Shown piece after piece: positions 53,700-61,791 of a stretch of 64,000 bases of DNA (position 1 is its first letter; each line of letters opens with the position of its first letter). The position numbers and the translations under genes were made by a program. This DNA comes from Patiriisocius marinus. GTDB lineage: Bacteria > Bacteroidota > Bacteroidia > Flavobacteriales > Flavobacteriaceae. Location: NCBI RefSeq assembly GCF_008974325.1, contig NZ_BKCG01000009.1, positions 62,001 to 126,000 of the forward strand. The letters are read 5' to 3'. The notes beneath the pieces are model-generated. The model saw only the letters and a list, made by a program, of their open reading frames with translations, ran no database searches and was not told where the DNA came from.

Positions 53700-54188
53700 A
53701 TGAATTCAAACCAACACAACAACAAAGAGGGGATGAGTCAGTACACTACGTTTTTTTTGATGCTAGGAGCATCATTTATAGCAATGTACATTACAATGTA
53801 TTTAAATACTTATGAATTTGATCACGTTCGATTTAGTCTTACTCGATTTTATATGGTTTGTTTAGGTATTTCAACTATGGCTGTAATAATGCTCCTATTT
53901 ATGCTTAATATGTATAAAAATAAGAAGAAGAATATCGCTATTTTGATAGGTAGTTCAGTATTGTTTCTAGGAGCTTTAGGATTAGTACGTGAGCAAAAGT
54001 CTACAGTAGGTGATATACTCTGGATGAAAGCAATGATACCACACCATTCAATAGCTATATTAACAAGTGAACGTGCAGATATACAAGACCCAGAGGTTAA
54101 AAAGCTGGCAGATGACATTATCAAAGCTCAAAAGAAAGAGATTGAAGAAATGAAGCAAATGATAAAACGGTTAGAGAATAATAATTAA
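53700..54188 (+). CDS. DUF305 domain membrane protein
   Basis: 162 residues: three probable membrane helices (about 19-37, 49-68, 78-94), then a soluble helical DUF305 module with the signature WMKAMIPHHSIAIL and a charged amphipathic tail (KKEIEEMKQMIKRLENNN). DUF305 proteins resemble four-helix metal-binding proteins and commonly sit in copper-resistance operons. The Met/His content of the motif is consistent with a metal role. Function is inferred from context. Confidence 0.82.
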   Translation: MNSNQHNNKEGMSQYTTFFLMLGASFIAMYITMYLNTYEFDHVRFSLTRFYMVCLGISTMAVIMLLFMLNMYKNKKKNIAILIGSSVLFLGALGLVREQKSTVGDILWMKAMIPHHSIAILTSERADIQDPEVKKLADDIIKAQKKEIEEMKQMIKRLENNN

Positions 54189-54196
54189 AATAATTA

Positions 54197-54277
54197 TGGC
54201 GCTCGAGCGGGCTTTACGCTAAATCTTTTTTGTGCAGAAAAAGCACAAAAAAGGATACCGCTTCAATCCCTAGCGCA
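54197..54277 (+). other. Structured intergenic element (nested hairpin) before cusB
   Basis: Outer arms GCGCT (54199-54203) and AGCGC (54272-54276) enclose a central 11-bp stem (CTTTTTTGTGC at 54225-54235, GCACAAAAAAG at 54243-54253) with a 7-nt loop. Flanking segments GGGCTTTACGCT and CCGCTTCAATCCC complete a compact design. I recall similar intergenic elements in other Bacteroidetes, but cannot confirm it here. It could be a small mobile palindromic element, an ncRNA or a processing site within the operon. Confidence 0.55.
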
Positions 54278-54321
54278 AAAGAAACAAACCTGTTAGGTTT
54301 CATCACGTAAAATAAAATATT

Positions 54322-56097
54322 ATGAAAAAGAACATTTTATATATAGCAATAGCGTTAATCTTGGGATTAGTTGGGGGTTATTTTTTCTTCGGAAATGATT
54401 CTGATACCGCTAATCAAAAGTCACCTACCCACAATCATTCTAGTGAGAACACCAAACAAATGTGGACGTGCTCGATGCACCCTCAAATTATGCAACCAGA
54501 ACCAAGCGATTGTCCTATATGTGGAATGGACTTAATTCCTGCCGAAACTGGTGCGGAAGGTTTAGCTGCTAATGAGATTAAAATGACCGAGAATGCTATG
54601 GCTTTAGCTAACATTCAAACTACGATTGTTGGTAATGGCGCAGCTTCTGAGGATGACGGAATAATTTCACTTTCAGGAAAAATAGCTACTAATGAAGAAA
54701 ATAATTCCGTACAGGCAAGCTATTTTGATGGTCGTATAGAAAGGCTGAATGTTAATTATGAAGGGCAAAAAGTAAATAGAGGACAATTGTTAGCTACTAT
54801 TTATGCGCCTAATCTAGTAGCAGCACAGCAAGAACTTTTAACTACGGCGTCATTAAAAGAATCGCAGCCAGCCCTTTATAAAGCTGTTCGTAACAAGTTG
54901 AAACTCTGGAAACTTTCTGAAAAGCAAATTGAGGCTATTGAGACCTCTGGACAAGTGCGTGAGAACTTCCCAATATACGCCACAGTTTCTGGAACGGTAA
55001 CTATGGTTATGGCCGCAGAAGGTGACTATGTCAAACAAGGACAGCCTATTTTAAAAGTAAGTAATTTGAATTCTGTTTGGGCAGAGTTTAATGTCTATGA
55101 AAATCAAATATCACAATTTAAAAAAGGTCAAAAGATTAAGGTTTCTACAAATGCTTATGTCAATAAAGAGTTTGACGCAACTATTTCATTTATAGACCCA
55201 GTTTTAAATAACGCAACGAGAACGGTAACTTTAAGAGCAACTTTGAGCAACAAAGAAGATTTATTTAAACCAGGAATGTTTGTTACTGGAAAAATTGAAG
55301 GTATTACTCAAGCAACATCTTCTGGTACTGTAACCATTCCAGCGAGTGCTGTTTTATGGACAGGTGAACGTTCTCTTGTGTATATCAAAACTAACCCCAA
55401 TGAGCCTGTTTTTGAAATGCGCGAAGTTACTTTAGAAAATAGACTTGGAGAAAATTATCAAGTTTCTTCTGGGTTAAATAACGGAGACGAAATTGTAACC
55501 AACGGGACGTTCACAGTTGATGCTGCTGCACAATTGCAAGGTAAAAAGTCTATGATGAATAAAACAGGAGGCAAAACAATGACGGGCCACGAAGGGCATG
55601 TAGGAATGCAAGATGGTGCAGATAATAAAGTAAATGAAACTTCTTCGATGGAGATCAAATTACCAAAAGAGTTTCAAGAAAAATTTCAATCAGTATTAAA
55701 TGCATATCTTAAGATGAAAGATGCCTTCGTAGCTAACGATACCAAACAGATTTCTATTTTGGCAAAAACTACATCAATAACATTGAAATCTACAGATAGA
55801 ACAAGTTTAGGAAAAATGGAGCAATCGCATATTAATAAAAGTATCGAAATGCTAGATGATATTGCTTCAAATGATAATTTGAAAATGCAACGTGAATATT
55901 TAGTAGTACTTAATAAAAATATGGTTCCTATTGCGATGAGTCTGGAAGATATTGCCCCTATGCTTTATGTTCAAAAATGTCCAATGGCTAACAAGAATAA
56001 AGGTGCTGTTTGGTTAAGTGCTGATAGAGATATTCGTAATCCTTACTACGGTGACAAAATGTTAACTTGTGGTAGTGTAATTGAAGAAATCAAATAA
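54322..56097 (+). CDS. CusB-type periplasmic adaptor with metal-binding and DUF3347 domains
   Basis: The membrane-fusion subunit linking pump and duct. After an N-terminal anchor (ILYIAIALILGLVGGYFFF) comes a heavy-metal-binding domain (C50, H53, C64, C67 in CSMHPQIM ... CPICGMDLIP), then the adaptor core (GRIERLNVNYEGQKVNRGQ, then VYENQISQFKKGQKIKVST, and WTGERSLVYIK). From about residue 455 a DUF3347 domain (FQEKFQSVLNAYLKMKDAFV, in parts, KCPMANKNKGAVWLS, MLTCGSVIEE) adds more Cys/Met. It lies after the DUF305 gene and the structured element, so the three-part pump is complete. Confidence 0.9.
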   Translation: MKKNILYIAIALILGLVGGYFFFGNDSDTANQKSPTHNHSSENTKQMWTCSMHPQIMQPEPSDCPICGMDLIPAETGAEGLAANEIKMTENAMALANIQTTIVGNGAASEDDGIISLSGKIATNEENNSVQASYFDGRIERLNVNYEGQKVNRGQLLATIYAPNLVAAQQELLTTASLKESQPALYKAVRNKLKLWKLSEKQIEAIETSGQVRENFPIYATVSGTVTMVMAAEGDYVKQGQPILKVSNLNSVWAEFNVYENQISQFKKGQKIKVSTNAYVNKEFDATISFIDPVLNNATRTVTLRATLSNKEDLFKPGMFVTGKIEGITQATSSGTVTIPASAVLWTGERSLVYIKTNPNEPVFEMREVTLENRLGENYQVSSGLNNGDEIVTNGTFTVDAAAQLQGKKSMMNKTGGKTMTGHEGHVGMQDGADNKVNETSSMEIKLPKEFQEKFQSVLNAYLKMKDAFVANDTKQISILAKTTSITLKSTDRTSLGKMEQSHINKSIEMLDDIASNDNLKMQREYLVVLNKNMVPIAMSLEDIAPMLYVQKCPMANKNKGAVWLSADRDIRNPYYGDKMLTCGSVIEEIK

Positions 56098-56170
56098 TCA
56101 CCGCAAGTAATTAACTAACTTCAATAGATATTTTAAGATTTCCATATTATAGTATTGTTCTGTAATCTAG

Positions 56171-56178
56171 TAACTTTG
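56171..56178 (+). promoter_or_regulatory. TAnnTTTG promoter box of the histidine kinase gene
   Basis: TAACTTTG, 28 bases before the ATG at 56207. A TTG lies upstream but too close for the usual spacing, so the -33 element is uncertain. Confidence 0.5.
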
Positions 56179-56206
56179 TTTGTAATTGCAAATGATAAAA
56201 TAGATT

Positions 56207-57289
56207 ATGGGTATTACAGAAGAGGCTTTAAAAGAACGAATAAAAGAGCTTACTTGTCTTTATGATATTTCTTCTATCATTGTAAATGCAGATATTGAAC
56301 AGATGCCTCAAACGTTGAGTGCAATCGCTTTTAGTCTTAAAAAAGGATTTCAATATCCCAATCAAACCGAAATATCAATTAAAACCTCTATTTGTTCTAT
56401 TGAAACAGAATCTATTTACGATGGTTTAAATTTAATATCAGAAATTAAAGTATTCAATAAATTAGGGGGTTCAGTTATAGCCTCTTTAAAGGATGACAAA
56501 AGTTCTTTTCTAAAGGAAGAAAAACAACTTTTAGATAGTGTTGCTTTAAAAATTGGGAACCTATTAGAACGAATAGAAATTCAGCAAAATGAAACTTCTT
56601 TAAAAAGGCAAATGGAGCGAGCTGACAGGTTAGGTATTTTAGGTGAAATTACAGCGGGTATAGCACACGAATTAAATACACCACTAGCTAATATTCTTGG
56701 TTTTGCCGAACTTCTAAAAGATGATTTTTCCAAAAATAAACAAGCAACTGAGGATTTAGATAAAATTGTTCAGAATGCTATTTTTTCTCGCGAAGTAGTT
56801 AAAAAGCTTATGTTTTTTGCTTGTGAAATGCCACAAGAGATGCAGGAGGTTAATATTGTTCCAAGTATTAAAAATGCACTTACATTATTAGATGCTTCAT
56901 TTAAAAAAGCTAAGGTTAAGTATCTTGTTAAAATAGAAGACGACACACTTTTACTTAAAGCAGACACTATTCAGCTCACGCAAATAATTTTTAACCTAAT
57001 TATTAATGCTATTTATTTTTCTTCTGAAAATGGATTAGTTACCATTGAGGCAGGACAAACTAATAAGTATATACTTTTAAAAATTACAGATGAGGGTCCA
57101 GGTTTATCTGAAGAGGTTTTGGAAAAAATTTTTCAACCATTCTTCACTACTAAACCTACCGGCGATGGTTCTGGTCTTGGTTTGAGTGTTGTTCATGGTA
57201 TTGTAGCAAGTCATAAAGGGGCAATTACAGCAGAGAATAATAAAAATAAAGGTGCAACATTTACCGTAAAGCTTCCTAAATCCTTTTAA
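56207..57289 (+). CDS. Soluble sensor histidine kinase (NtrB-like)
   Basis: 360 residues without membrane helices. An N-terminal sensor region of about 120 residues (KERIKELTCLYDISSII ... FLKEEKQLLDSVALKIGNLL) resembles a GAF-like domain with a helical linker. The dimerisation domain holds the phospho-accepting H154 (GIAHELNTPLANILGFAELL, in parts), and the ATPase domain has N box LIINAIYF, G1 TDEGPGL, F box and G2 GDGSGLGLSVVHG. It is followed after 13 bases by a sigma-54-dependent response regulator, its obvious partner. The signal is unknown; a cytosolic cue such as redox or nitrogen status is likely. Confidence 0.92.
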   Translation: MGITEEALKERIKELTCLYDISSIIVNADIEQMPQTLSAIAFSLKKGFQYPNQTEISIKTSICSIETESIYDGLNLISEIKVFNKLGGSVIASLKDDKSSFLKEEKQLLDSVALKIGNLLERIEIQQNETSLKRQMERADRLGILGEITAGIAHELNTPLANILGFAELLKDDFSKNKQATEDLDKIVQNAIFSREVVKKLMFFACEMPQEMQEVNIVPSIKNALTLLDASFKKAKVKYLVKIEDDTLLLKADTIQLTQIIFNLIINAIYFSSENGLVTIEAGQTNKYILLKITDEGPGLSEEVLEKIFQPFFTTKPTGDGSGLGLSVVHGIVASHKGAITAENNKNKGATFTVKLPKSF

Positions 57290-57302
57290 ATTGAGATAAC
57301 CT

Positions 57303-58631
57303 ATGAAACTCAAAAAAGAAAACATATTAATAGTTGATGACGACATCAATATTCTAGAGTTGTTGCAGCGCCATTTAAAATCGTGGAGTTTTCATACTTA
57401 TAAGGCTGTTTCTGTAAAAGAGGCAGTACAAATACTACGAGATACTAATATCGATTTATTAATTACTGATTTGAAAATGCCGGAAATTGATGGCTCTGAG
57501 CTTATAAAATTTGTGTCAGAACATTATCCTAAACTTCCTAAACTTGTTGTTACTGGATATCCTTCAGTTCAAGATTCATTAGCTGCTATTAAGTCTGGTG
57601 TAGTTGATTATTTAACCAAACCATTTACAAAACAAGAGTTAGAAAATGCTATTGAAAAAACTTTAGGAAATAAAAATGAAATCACTAATGTTTCGGAAAG
57701 TTCAGTAGCTGCTAATGGAACAAATTATGGTGAAATTATTGGTGGTTCAGAAAAAATAAATAATGTCATTCAAATTATAGAGCGAGTTAAAAATAACAAG
57801 GCAACAATCTTCATTAAAGGGGAAAGTGGTACTGGGAAAGAACTAGTGGCTCGTGCAATACATTATCAAGGGAAGTTCTCTAGAGCGCCTTTTATTGCTG
57901 TTAACTGTGGTGGTATTCCAGAAAATTTATTGGAATCTGAATTGTTTGGATACACAAAAGGAGCATTTACTGGAGCAGATAAAAATAGGGATGGTTTTTT
58001 TCAAGCTGCAAATGGTGGAACTATATTTCTTGACGAAATAGGCAATGCATCTACAGCAGTACAATCTCGTTTACTAAGAGTGTTGCAAGAAAAAGAAGTT
58101 CTAAAAGTTGGTTCGCAAAAACCAGAGAAACTTGATGTTCGTATTATTGCTGCGACTAATAGTGACCTTAAGGAAATGATTAATAAAGGTACCTTTAGGG
58201 AGGATTTGTATTATCGACTTACGGTTGTTGAAATTGAGGTTGCTCCCTTAAGAAATCGAAAAGATGATATACCTTTATTGGTCGAAAAATTTCTCTTTAA
58301 ATACGGAGTTGAGTTTAAAGATCGATTTGTTAAAATAACTCCTGAAGCTTCGGCTGTTTTACAAAGGTATGATTGGCCAGGAAATATTAGAGAGTTAGAG
58401 AATGTGATACAGCGATCAGTAATAATGTGCGATAAAGTTGTGGATGTAAGTCACCTTCCTGATGCATTAAAATTCACTATAGATTTCCCGAAAGAAGAAC
58501 TTCTTCCTCTAAAAGAAATTGAAAAAAAGTACATACAGAAAGTCCTTAATGCGACTAATAATAATAAAACCAAAGCTGCCGAAATTTTGGGTATCGATAG
58601 AAAAACGATTAGGTTAAAATTATCAGATTAA
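57303..58631 (+). CDS. Sigma-54-dependent response regulator (NtrC family)
   Basis: 442 residues in three domains. Receiver (ILIVDDDINIL, phospho-acceptor D56 in LLITDLKMP, KPF). AAA+ activator: Walker A GESGTGKE, the sigma-54 contact loop GAFTGA (ESELFGYTKGAFTGA), Walker B FLDEIGNAS, R-finger area NPDVRIIAATN-like LDVRIIAATNSDL. C-terminal Fis-type helix-turn-helix (NNNKTKAAEILGIDRKTIRL, in parts). It pairs with the kinase just upstream and is followed by inverted half-sites and a sigma-54 promoter, which strongly suggests direct control of the genes at 58815-62740. Confidence 0.95.
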   Translation: MKLKKENILIVDDDINILELLQRHLKSWSFHTYKAVSVKEAVQILRDTNIDLLITDLKMPEIDGSELIKFVSEHYPKLPKLVVTGYPSVQDSLAAIKSGVVDYLTKPFTKQELENAIEKTLGNKNEITNVSESSVAANGTNYGEIIGGSEKINNVIQIIERVKNNKATIFIKGESGTGKELVARAIHYQGKFSRAPFIAVNCGGIPENLLESELFGYTKGAFTGADKNRDGFFQAANGGTIFLDEIGNASTAVQSRLLRVLQEKEVLKVGSQKPEKLDVRIIAATNSDLKEMINKGTFREDLYYRLTVVEIEVAPLRNRKDDIPLLVEKFLFKYGVEFKDRFVKITPEASAVLQRYDWPGNIRELENVIQRSVIMCDKVVDVSHLPDALKFTIDFPKEELLPLKEIEKKYIQKVLNATNNNKTKAAEILGIDRKTIRLKLSD

Positions 58632-58646
58632 TACTTCTTTAAAATT

Positions 58647-58682
58647 GGGGTGAAACTACCCAACTGGGTAAATATATCCCAG
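58647..58682 (+). promoter_or_regulatory. Candidate enhancer sites for the NtrC-type regulator
   Basis: Four alternating half-sites: GGGGT at 58647, ACCC at 58658, GGGT at 58666, CCCA at 58678. The last two are part of CTGGG-N9-CCCAG. They lie 90-125 bases upstream of the sigma-54 promoter, the usual enhancer distance. Binding by this regulator is inference. Confidence 0.5.
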
Positions 58683-58714
58683 AAATCTACTTCAATAAAA
58701 TTTCATATAATCAC

Positions 58715-58750
58715 AAGAAACCCTTGCACCGTAAGGGTTTTCTTGTTTCT
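58715..58750 (+). terminator. Terminator of the kinase-regulator operon
   Basis: Stem AAGAAACCCTT (58715-58725) / AAGGGTTTTCTT (58733-58744, one bulged T), 7-nt loop, then T-rich sequence. Confidence 0.8.
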
Positions 58751-58771
58751 GTACATTTTTGGCATTGCTGC

Positions 58772-58787
58772 TGGCATATAGATTGCC
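58772..58787 (+). promoter_or_regulatory. Sigma-54 (-24/-12) promoter
   Basis: TGGCATATAGATTGCC has GG (58773-58774) and GC (58785-58786) exactly 10 bases apart, and good matches to TGGCA and TTGC. Transcription would start near 58798, 17 bases before the first small gene. It lies behind a sigma-54 activator gene. Confidence 0.75.
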
Positions 58788-58814
58788 TTTAGTATTGAAA
58801 AATAACTATGTACT

Positions 58815-58991
58815 ATGAATTTAAATGCTTTGAACATTTGTACCACATGTATCCATAGAAACATGTGTGTGCTAACTACTCAGAAAAGCCAAGTTTGGTG
58901 TTGTAGTGAGTATGATGAAGAAACTAATCAATTAAATGTAAAACCAGAAAATGAAAAAAAGAGTAGCGAACCACCCTTAGTTATGGCATAA
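58815..58991 (+). CDS. 58-aa Cys-rich protein, first gene of the sigma-54 unit
   Basis: Too short for many gene callers. It has five Cys: C9 and C12 (ICTTCIH), C18, then WCCSEY with C29 and C30. The pattern CxxC-x5-C-x10-CCxE(Y) resembles small zinc- or FeS-binding proteins of the form CxxC ... C ... CxEF that I recall in anaerobic/redox gene clusters. The tail is polar and looks unstructured. The ATG lies 17 bases after the predicted sigma-54 transcription start, strong support for a real gene. Confidence 0.7.
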   Translation: MNLNALNICTTCIHRNMCVLTTQKSQVWCCSEYDEETNQLNVKPENEKKSSEPPLVMA

Positions 58992-59031
58992 CTACAAAAT
59001 TTTAATTCAACACATATTTAATATTTATAAA

Positions 59032-59154
59032 ATGAATACACAATCATTATTAAACAACAAGAGAGATCAAAAGTCTGAACTTAAAAAGAGAAGAAGAAAA
59101 TATATAACAGATAAGTATAACGAAAGAAGTATTACTAACCGACTCTTCAAATAA
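59032..59154 (+). CDS. 40-aa very basic peptide
   Basis: A frame encoding MNTQSLLNNKRDQKSELKKR, then RRKYITDKYNERSITNRLFK; about 12 Lys/Arg in 40 residues. It lies between the Cys-rich gene and gdhA. It may bind nucleic acid or be a chance frame; uninterrupted placement within the operon slightly favours a gene. Confidence 0.4.
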   Translation: MNTQSLLNNKRDQKSELKKRRRKYITDKYNERSITNRLFK

Positions 59155-59189
59155 TCATAAAATTTTTTTCGCTTAAAAGCTAAATACAT

Positions 59190-60494
59190 ATGGCAACAAT
59201 AACTGCAACAATAAACGGTAAGAAAAAATCTGCGCCAGTAAGAGGTATGATGGATAATGTAATGGAGCAATTTAATAGTGCTGCTGATCACATTGAACTT
59301 CACCCTAATATTAAAAAAATATTGAGCATAACTAATAATGAACTTATAGTTCATTTCCCAGTTAAAATGGACAACGGAGAAGTGGAAATATTTACTGGAT
59401 ACCGTGTACAACATAATAATGCATTAGGGCCATATAAAGGTGGCTTACGTTATCACCCAACTGTAGATATTGATGCAGCTAGAGCTCTAGCGATGTGGAT
59501 GACGTGGAAAACATCCTTAGCTGGACTTCCATATGGAGGAGCTAAAGGTGGGATTAAAATAGATCCATCGCTTTATTCGCAAGGTGAATTAGAGCGAATT
59601 ACTAGACGATTCACATTTGCCTTAGCAGATAATATAGGTCCTGAACATGACATTCCTGCTCCAGACGTAAATACGAATAGCCAAACAATGGCGTGGATGG
59701 CAGACACCTATATGAGTACACGCCCGCCGGCAGAACGAACTGCAAATCAACATGTGGTGACTGGAAAACCTGATGGTAGTGGTGGACTAGAAGGTCGCGA
59801 TCGTGCTACCGGTTATGGCGTGTTTTTAACTATTAAATTTTGGGCTGAACGTAATAAACAGTCCTTAGTTGGAAAGAGGTTTATTGTTCAAGGTTTTGGA
59901 AATGTAGGCTATTGGGCTTCATATTTTTTAGAAAAAGAGGGAGCTAAATTAGTCGCGGTTCAAGATGCTTTTGGAAGTATAAGAAATGCTAGTGGAATTA
60001 AAGTTGAGGACTTATTTAATTATACAAAAGCTAATAATGGAAGTGTTAAAGGATTCCCAGAATCGTTTGACTTAGACCATGAAAAATTCTTTACAACTGA
60101 ATGCGATATCTGTATACCTGCAGCATTAGGAAATCAAATTACAAAGGAAAATGCATCGAAAATTAAAGCTGAAGTTATTGCTGAGGGTGCAAATGGACCT
60201 ACAAATGTTGAAGGAGAAAAGATATTGCTAGATCGGGGTATTACAATTATACCAGACATTTTATGTAATTCCGGAGGTGTTATAGGAAGTTATTTTGAAT
60301 GGCTACAAAACCGAAATGGTGAGCTATGGCAATTAGATGAAGTGATGGTGAAACTTGAGAAAAAGATGAAAGAATCTTTCGATAAGGTATATGCTTATTC
60401 TGAAAGTGAAGCAATGGACTTTAGAACAGCTGCGTATTGTATTGCCATAAAGCGTATTGAAAAAGCATACATACAACGAGGAATTTTTCCTTGA
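59190..60494 (+). CDS. Glutamate dehydrogenase (Glu/Leu/Phe/Val family)
   Basis: Interconverts glutamate and 2-oxoglutarate plus ammonia with NAD(P). Catalytic lysines lie in YKGGLRYHP and GGAKGGI; the Rossmann loop is GFGNVG; LCNSGGVIGSYFEW is a family signature. 434 residues, hexameric type. The N-terminus has extra residues before the usual core (ATITATINGKKKSAPVRGMM, in parts). It lies in a unit with a sigma-54 promoter, linking it to the NtrC-like regulator; a catabolic or redox-balancing role is likely. Confidence 0.9.
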   Translation: MATITATINGKKKSAPVRGMMDNVMEQFNSAADHIELHPNIKKILSITNNELIVHFPVKMDNGEVEIFTGYRVQHNNALGPYKGGLRYHPTVDIDAARALAMWMTWKTSLAGLPYGGAKGGIKIDPSLYSQGELERITRRFTFALADNIGPEHDIPAPDVNTNSQTMAWMADTYMSTRPPAERTANQHVVTGKPDGSGGLEGRDRATGYGVFLTIKFWAERNKQSLVGKRFIVQGFGNVGYWASYFLEKEGAKLVAVQDAFGSIRNASGIKVEDLFNYTKANNGSVKGFPESFDLDHEKFFTTECDICIPAALGNQITKENASKIKAEVIAEGANGPTNVEGEKILLDRGITIIPDILCNSGGVIGSYFEWLQNRNGELWQLDEVMVKLEKKMKESFDKVYAYSESEAMDFRTAAYCIAIKRIEKAYIQRGIFP

Positions 60495-60521
60495 TTTAAT
60501 CACATTTAAAAGAATAGGAAA

Positions 60522-60956
60522 ATGAAGTACGGTAGTTTAATAGTAGAAAAGAGTGAGTATGTGTACTTAAAACGCATACTCAATATCTCAGGATATGCTG
60601 AGGATTTTGAAGCTCAGAAATCATTACAGCGATTAAGTGATGAATTGAAAAATGCGCAAGTAGTGGATGAGTCTGATATTCCAGGTGATGTAATTCGCTT
60701 CAATAGTTTTATTGAGGTGAGTTCTCAAAATGGATGGAAAAATACTATTCAATTAGTTAAGCCTACTGAAAAAGATGCTAAGCAAAATAAAATTTCAATA
60801 CTAACCCCAATGGGAGCAGCGCTTTTTGGTTATTCGGAAGGAGATTCGATTGAATGGGATTTTCCGTCGGGTAAAAAGTTAATAAAGCTGGAAGCTGTAA
60901 AGCAGGTTGAAAAGAACAAACAATTAGAAACATCAATTTTAAAAACTAATTACTAA
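60522..60956 (+). CDS. Rnk/GreA-type transcription elongation factor-like protein
   Basis: 144 residues: an N-terminal helical part of about 60 residues and a GreA/GreB C-terminal FKBP-like domain (ISILTPMGAALFGYSEGDSI, in parts, then EWDFPSGKKLIKLEAV). It lacks the long GreA coiled coil, so it looks like Rnk (nucleoside diphosphate kinase regulator), which binds RNA polymerase. The stop and next start overlap by one base (60956). Confidence 0.85.
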   Translation: MKYGSLIVEKSEYVYLKRILNISGYAEDFEAQKSLQRLSDELKNAQVVDESDIPGDVIRFNSFIEVSSQNGWKNTIQLVKPTEKDAKQNKISILTPMGAALFGYSEGDSIEWDFPSGKKLIKLEAVKQVEKNKQLETSILKTNY

Positions 60957-61384
60957 TGAAAACTCTTCAGAACGAAATTTTTGATCACGATACAGATGTT
61001 GATGTAACCCATAAAATTAATTCAATTGAATTAGATAATTGGATTAATCATTTAAAATACATCAAGAAGGAGTTGAATAACTTAATAGGTCTTTGCGACG
61101 ATGCTTTGAGCCCTAAGTTAGAAGATGCACACGTGCTTCAGAAATTTAAAAAAAAGGATGTTGAAACAGATACATTATTAAATGCTTTAAATAAGTATAT
61201 GAATTCGAGGAGTGACATTGTTGAATGTGAAGACACTCAATGTGACATGGCTTACATTTCGGAACATGAAAGTTTCAGAAGAAGTTATTTGTATCACTTA
61301 GATAAGTATAGAAGGCTTAAAGATGAATTTTTTAGCAAAGTACAGGGTAAGTTTAGTTTAGTAAATATTACTTCTGAAGCATAA
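60956..61384 (+). CDS. Helical protein of unknown function, tandem pair member 1
   Basis: 142 residues, predicted all-alpha: LDNWINHLKYIKKELNNLIG, in parts; VLQKFKKKDVETDTLLNALN, in parts; then EDTQCDMAYISEHESFRRSY, in parts; and LYHLDKYRRLKDEFFSKV. It shares this order of elements (W-I-x-x-L, a KK/RK-x6-L segment, an EHE motif followed by R and Y, then LK and a K) with the next gene, so they are probably diverged paralogues. It may be a four-helix-bundle protein. No family recognised. Confidence 0.75.
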   Translation: MKTLQNEIFDHDTDVDVTHKINSIELDNWINHLKYIKKELNNLIGLCDDALSPKLEDAHVLQKFKKKDVETDTLLNALNKYMNSRSDIVECEDTQCDMAYISEHESFRRSYLYHLDKYRRLKDEFFSKVQGKFSLVNITSEA

Positions 61385-61390
61385 CAACTT

Positions 61391-61780
61391 TTGGAAATAG
61401 ATTTACACAACAAAATAGACGCGCATAGAAGGCTATGTATTAAAAAAGACCTTATTGAATTGAGCCAATGGATAGATTCTCTTTCTATTGTCAATGCTGA
61501 AATTGATTGTTTAAAACAAATAGAAAAACAGCTAATAAGAGATTTTAATATAGATAAAACCCTTCAGGGCTTACGACGGAAAAATACGTTGCTAATGGGA
61601 TTGCTCTGTAAATATGAACAAGAATTAAATGCAGAATATAGTTACGGTAAAAAGGAATATAATGTTATCCGAGCTAAGGAACATGAAAAGAAGCGTGATA
61701 CATATGCTGCATTTATTCTTGAGTTTACCCAATTAAAAAAGGGGATATACTTTAAGTTATCCAAGTATCAACGTAGATAA
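61391..61780 (+). CDS. Helical protein of unknown function, tandem pair member 2
   Basis: 129 residues from a TTG at 61391 (no ATG is available before the conserved part): LSQWIDSLSIVNAEIDCLKQ, in parts; LQGLRRKNTLLMGLLCKYEQ, in parts; then KEYNVIRAKEHEKKRDTYAA, in parts; and LEFTQLKKGIYFKLSKY. The matching pattern with the preceding gene points to duplication and divergence. It follows by 6 bases and precedes the stress-protein gene by 11 bases, so it belongs to the same unit. Confidence 0.7.
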   Translation: MEIDLHNKIDAHRRLCIKKDLIELSQWIDSLSIVNAEIDCLKQIEKQLIRDFNIDKTLQGLRRKNTLLMGLLCKYEQELNAEYSYGKKEYNVIRAKEHEKKRDTYAAFILEFTQLKKGIYFKLSKYQRR

Positions 61781-61791
61781 AACCGCAAAAG

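Noticed and set aside
54257-54270. Possible second attachment-site copy of the tRNA 3' end (CTTCAATCCCTAGCG)
   Set aside because: It resembles the tRNA T-arm sequence only over about eight bases and forms part of the hairpin element, so no attachment site is claimed.
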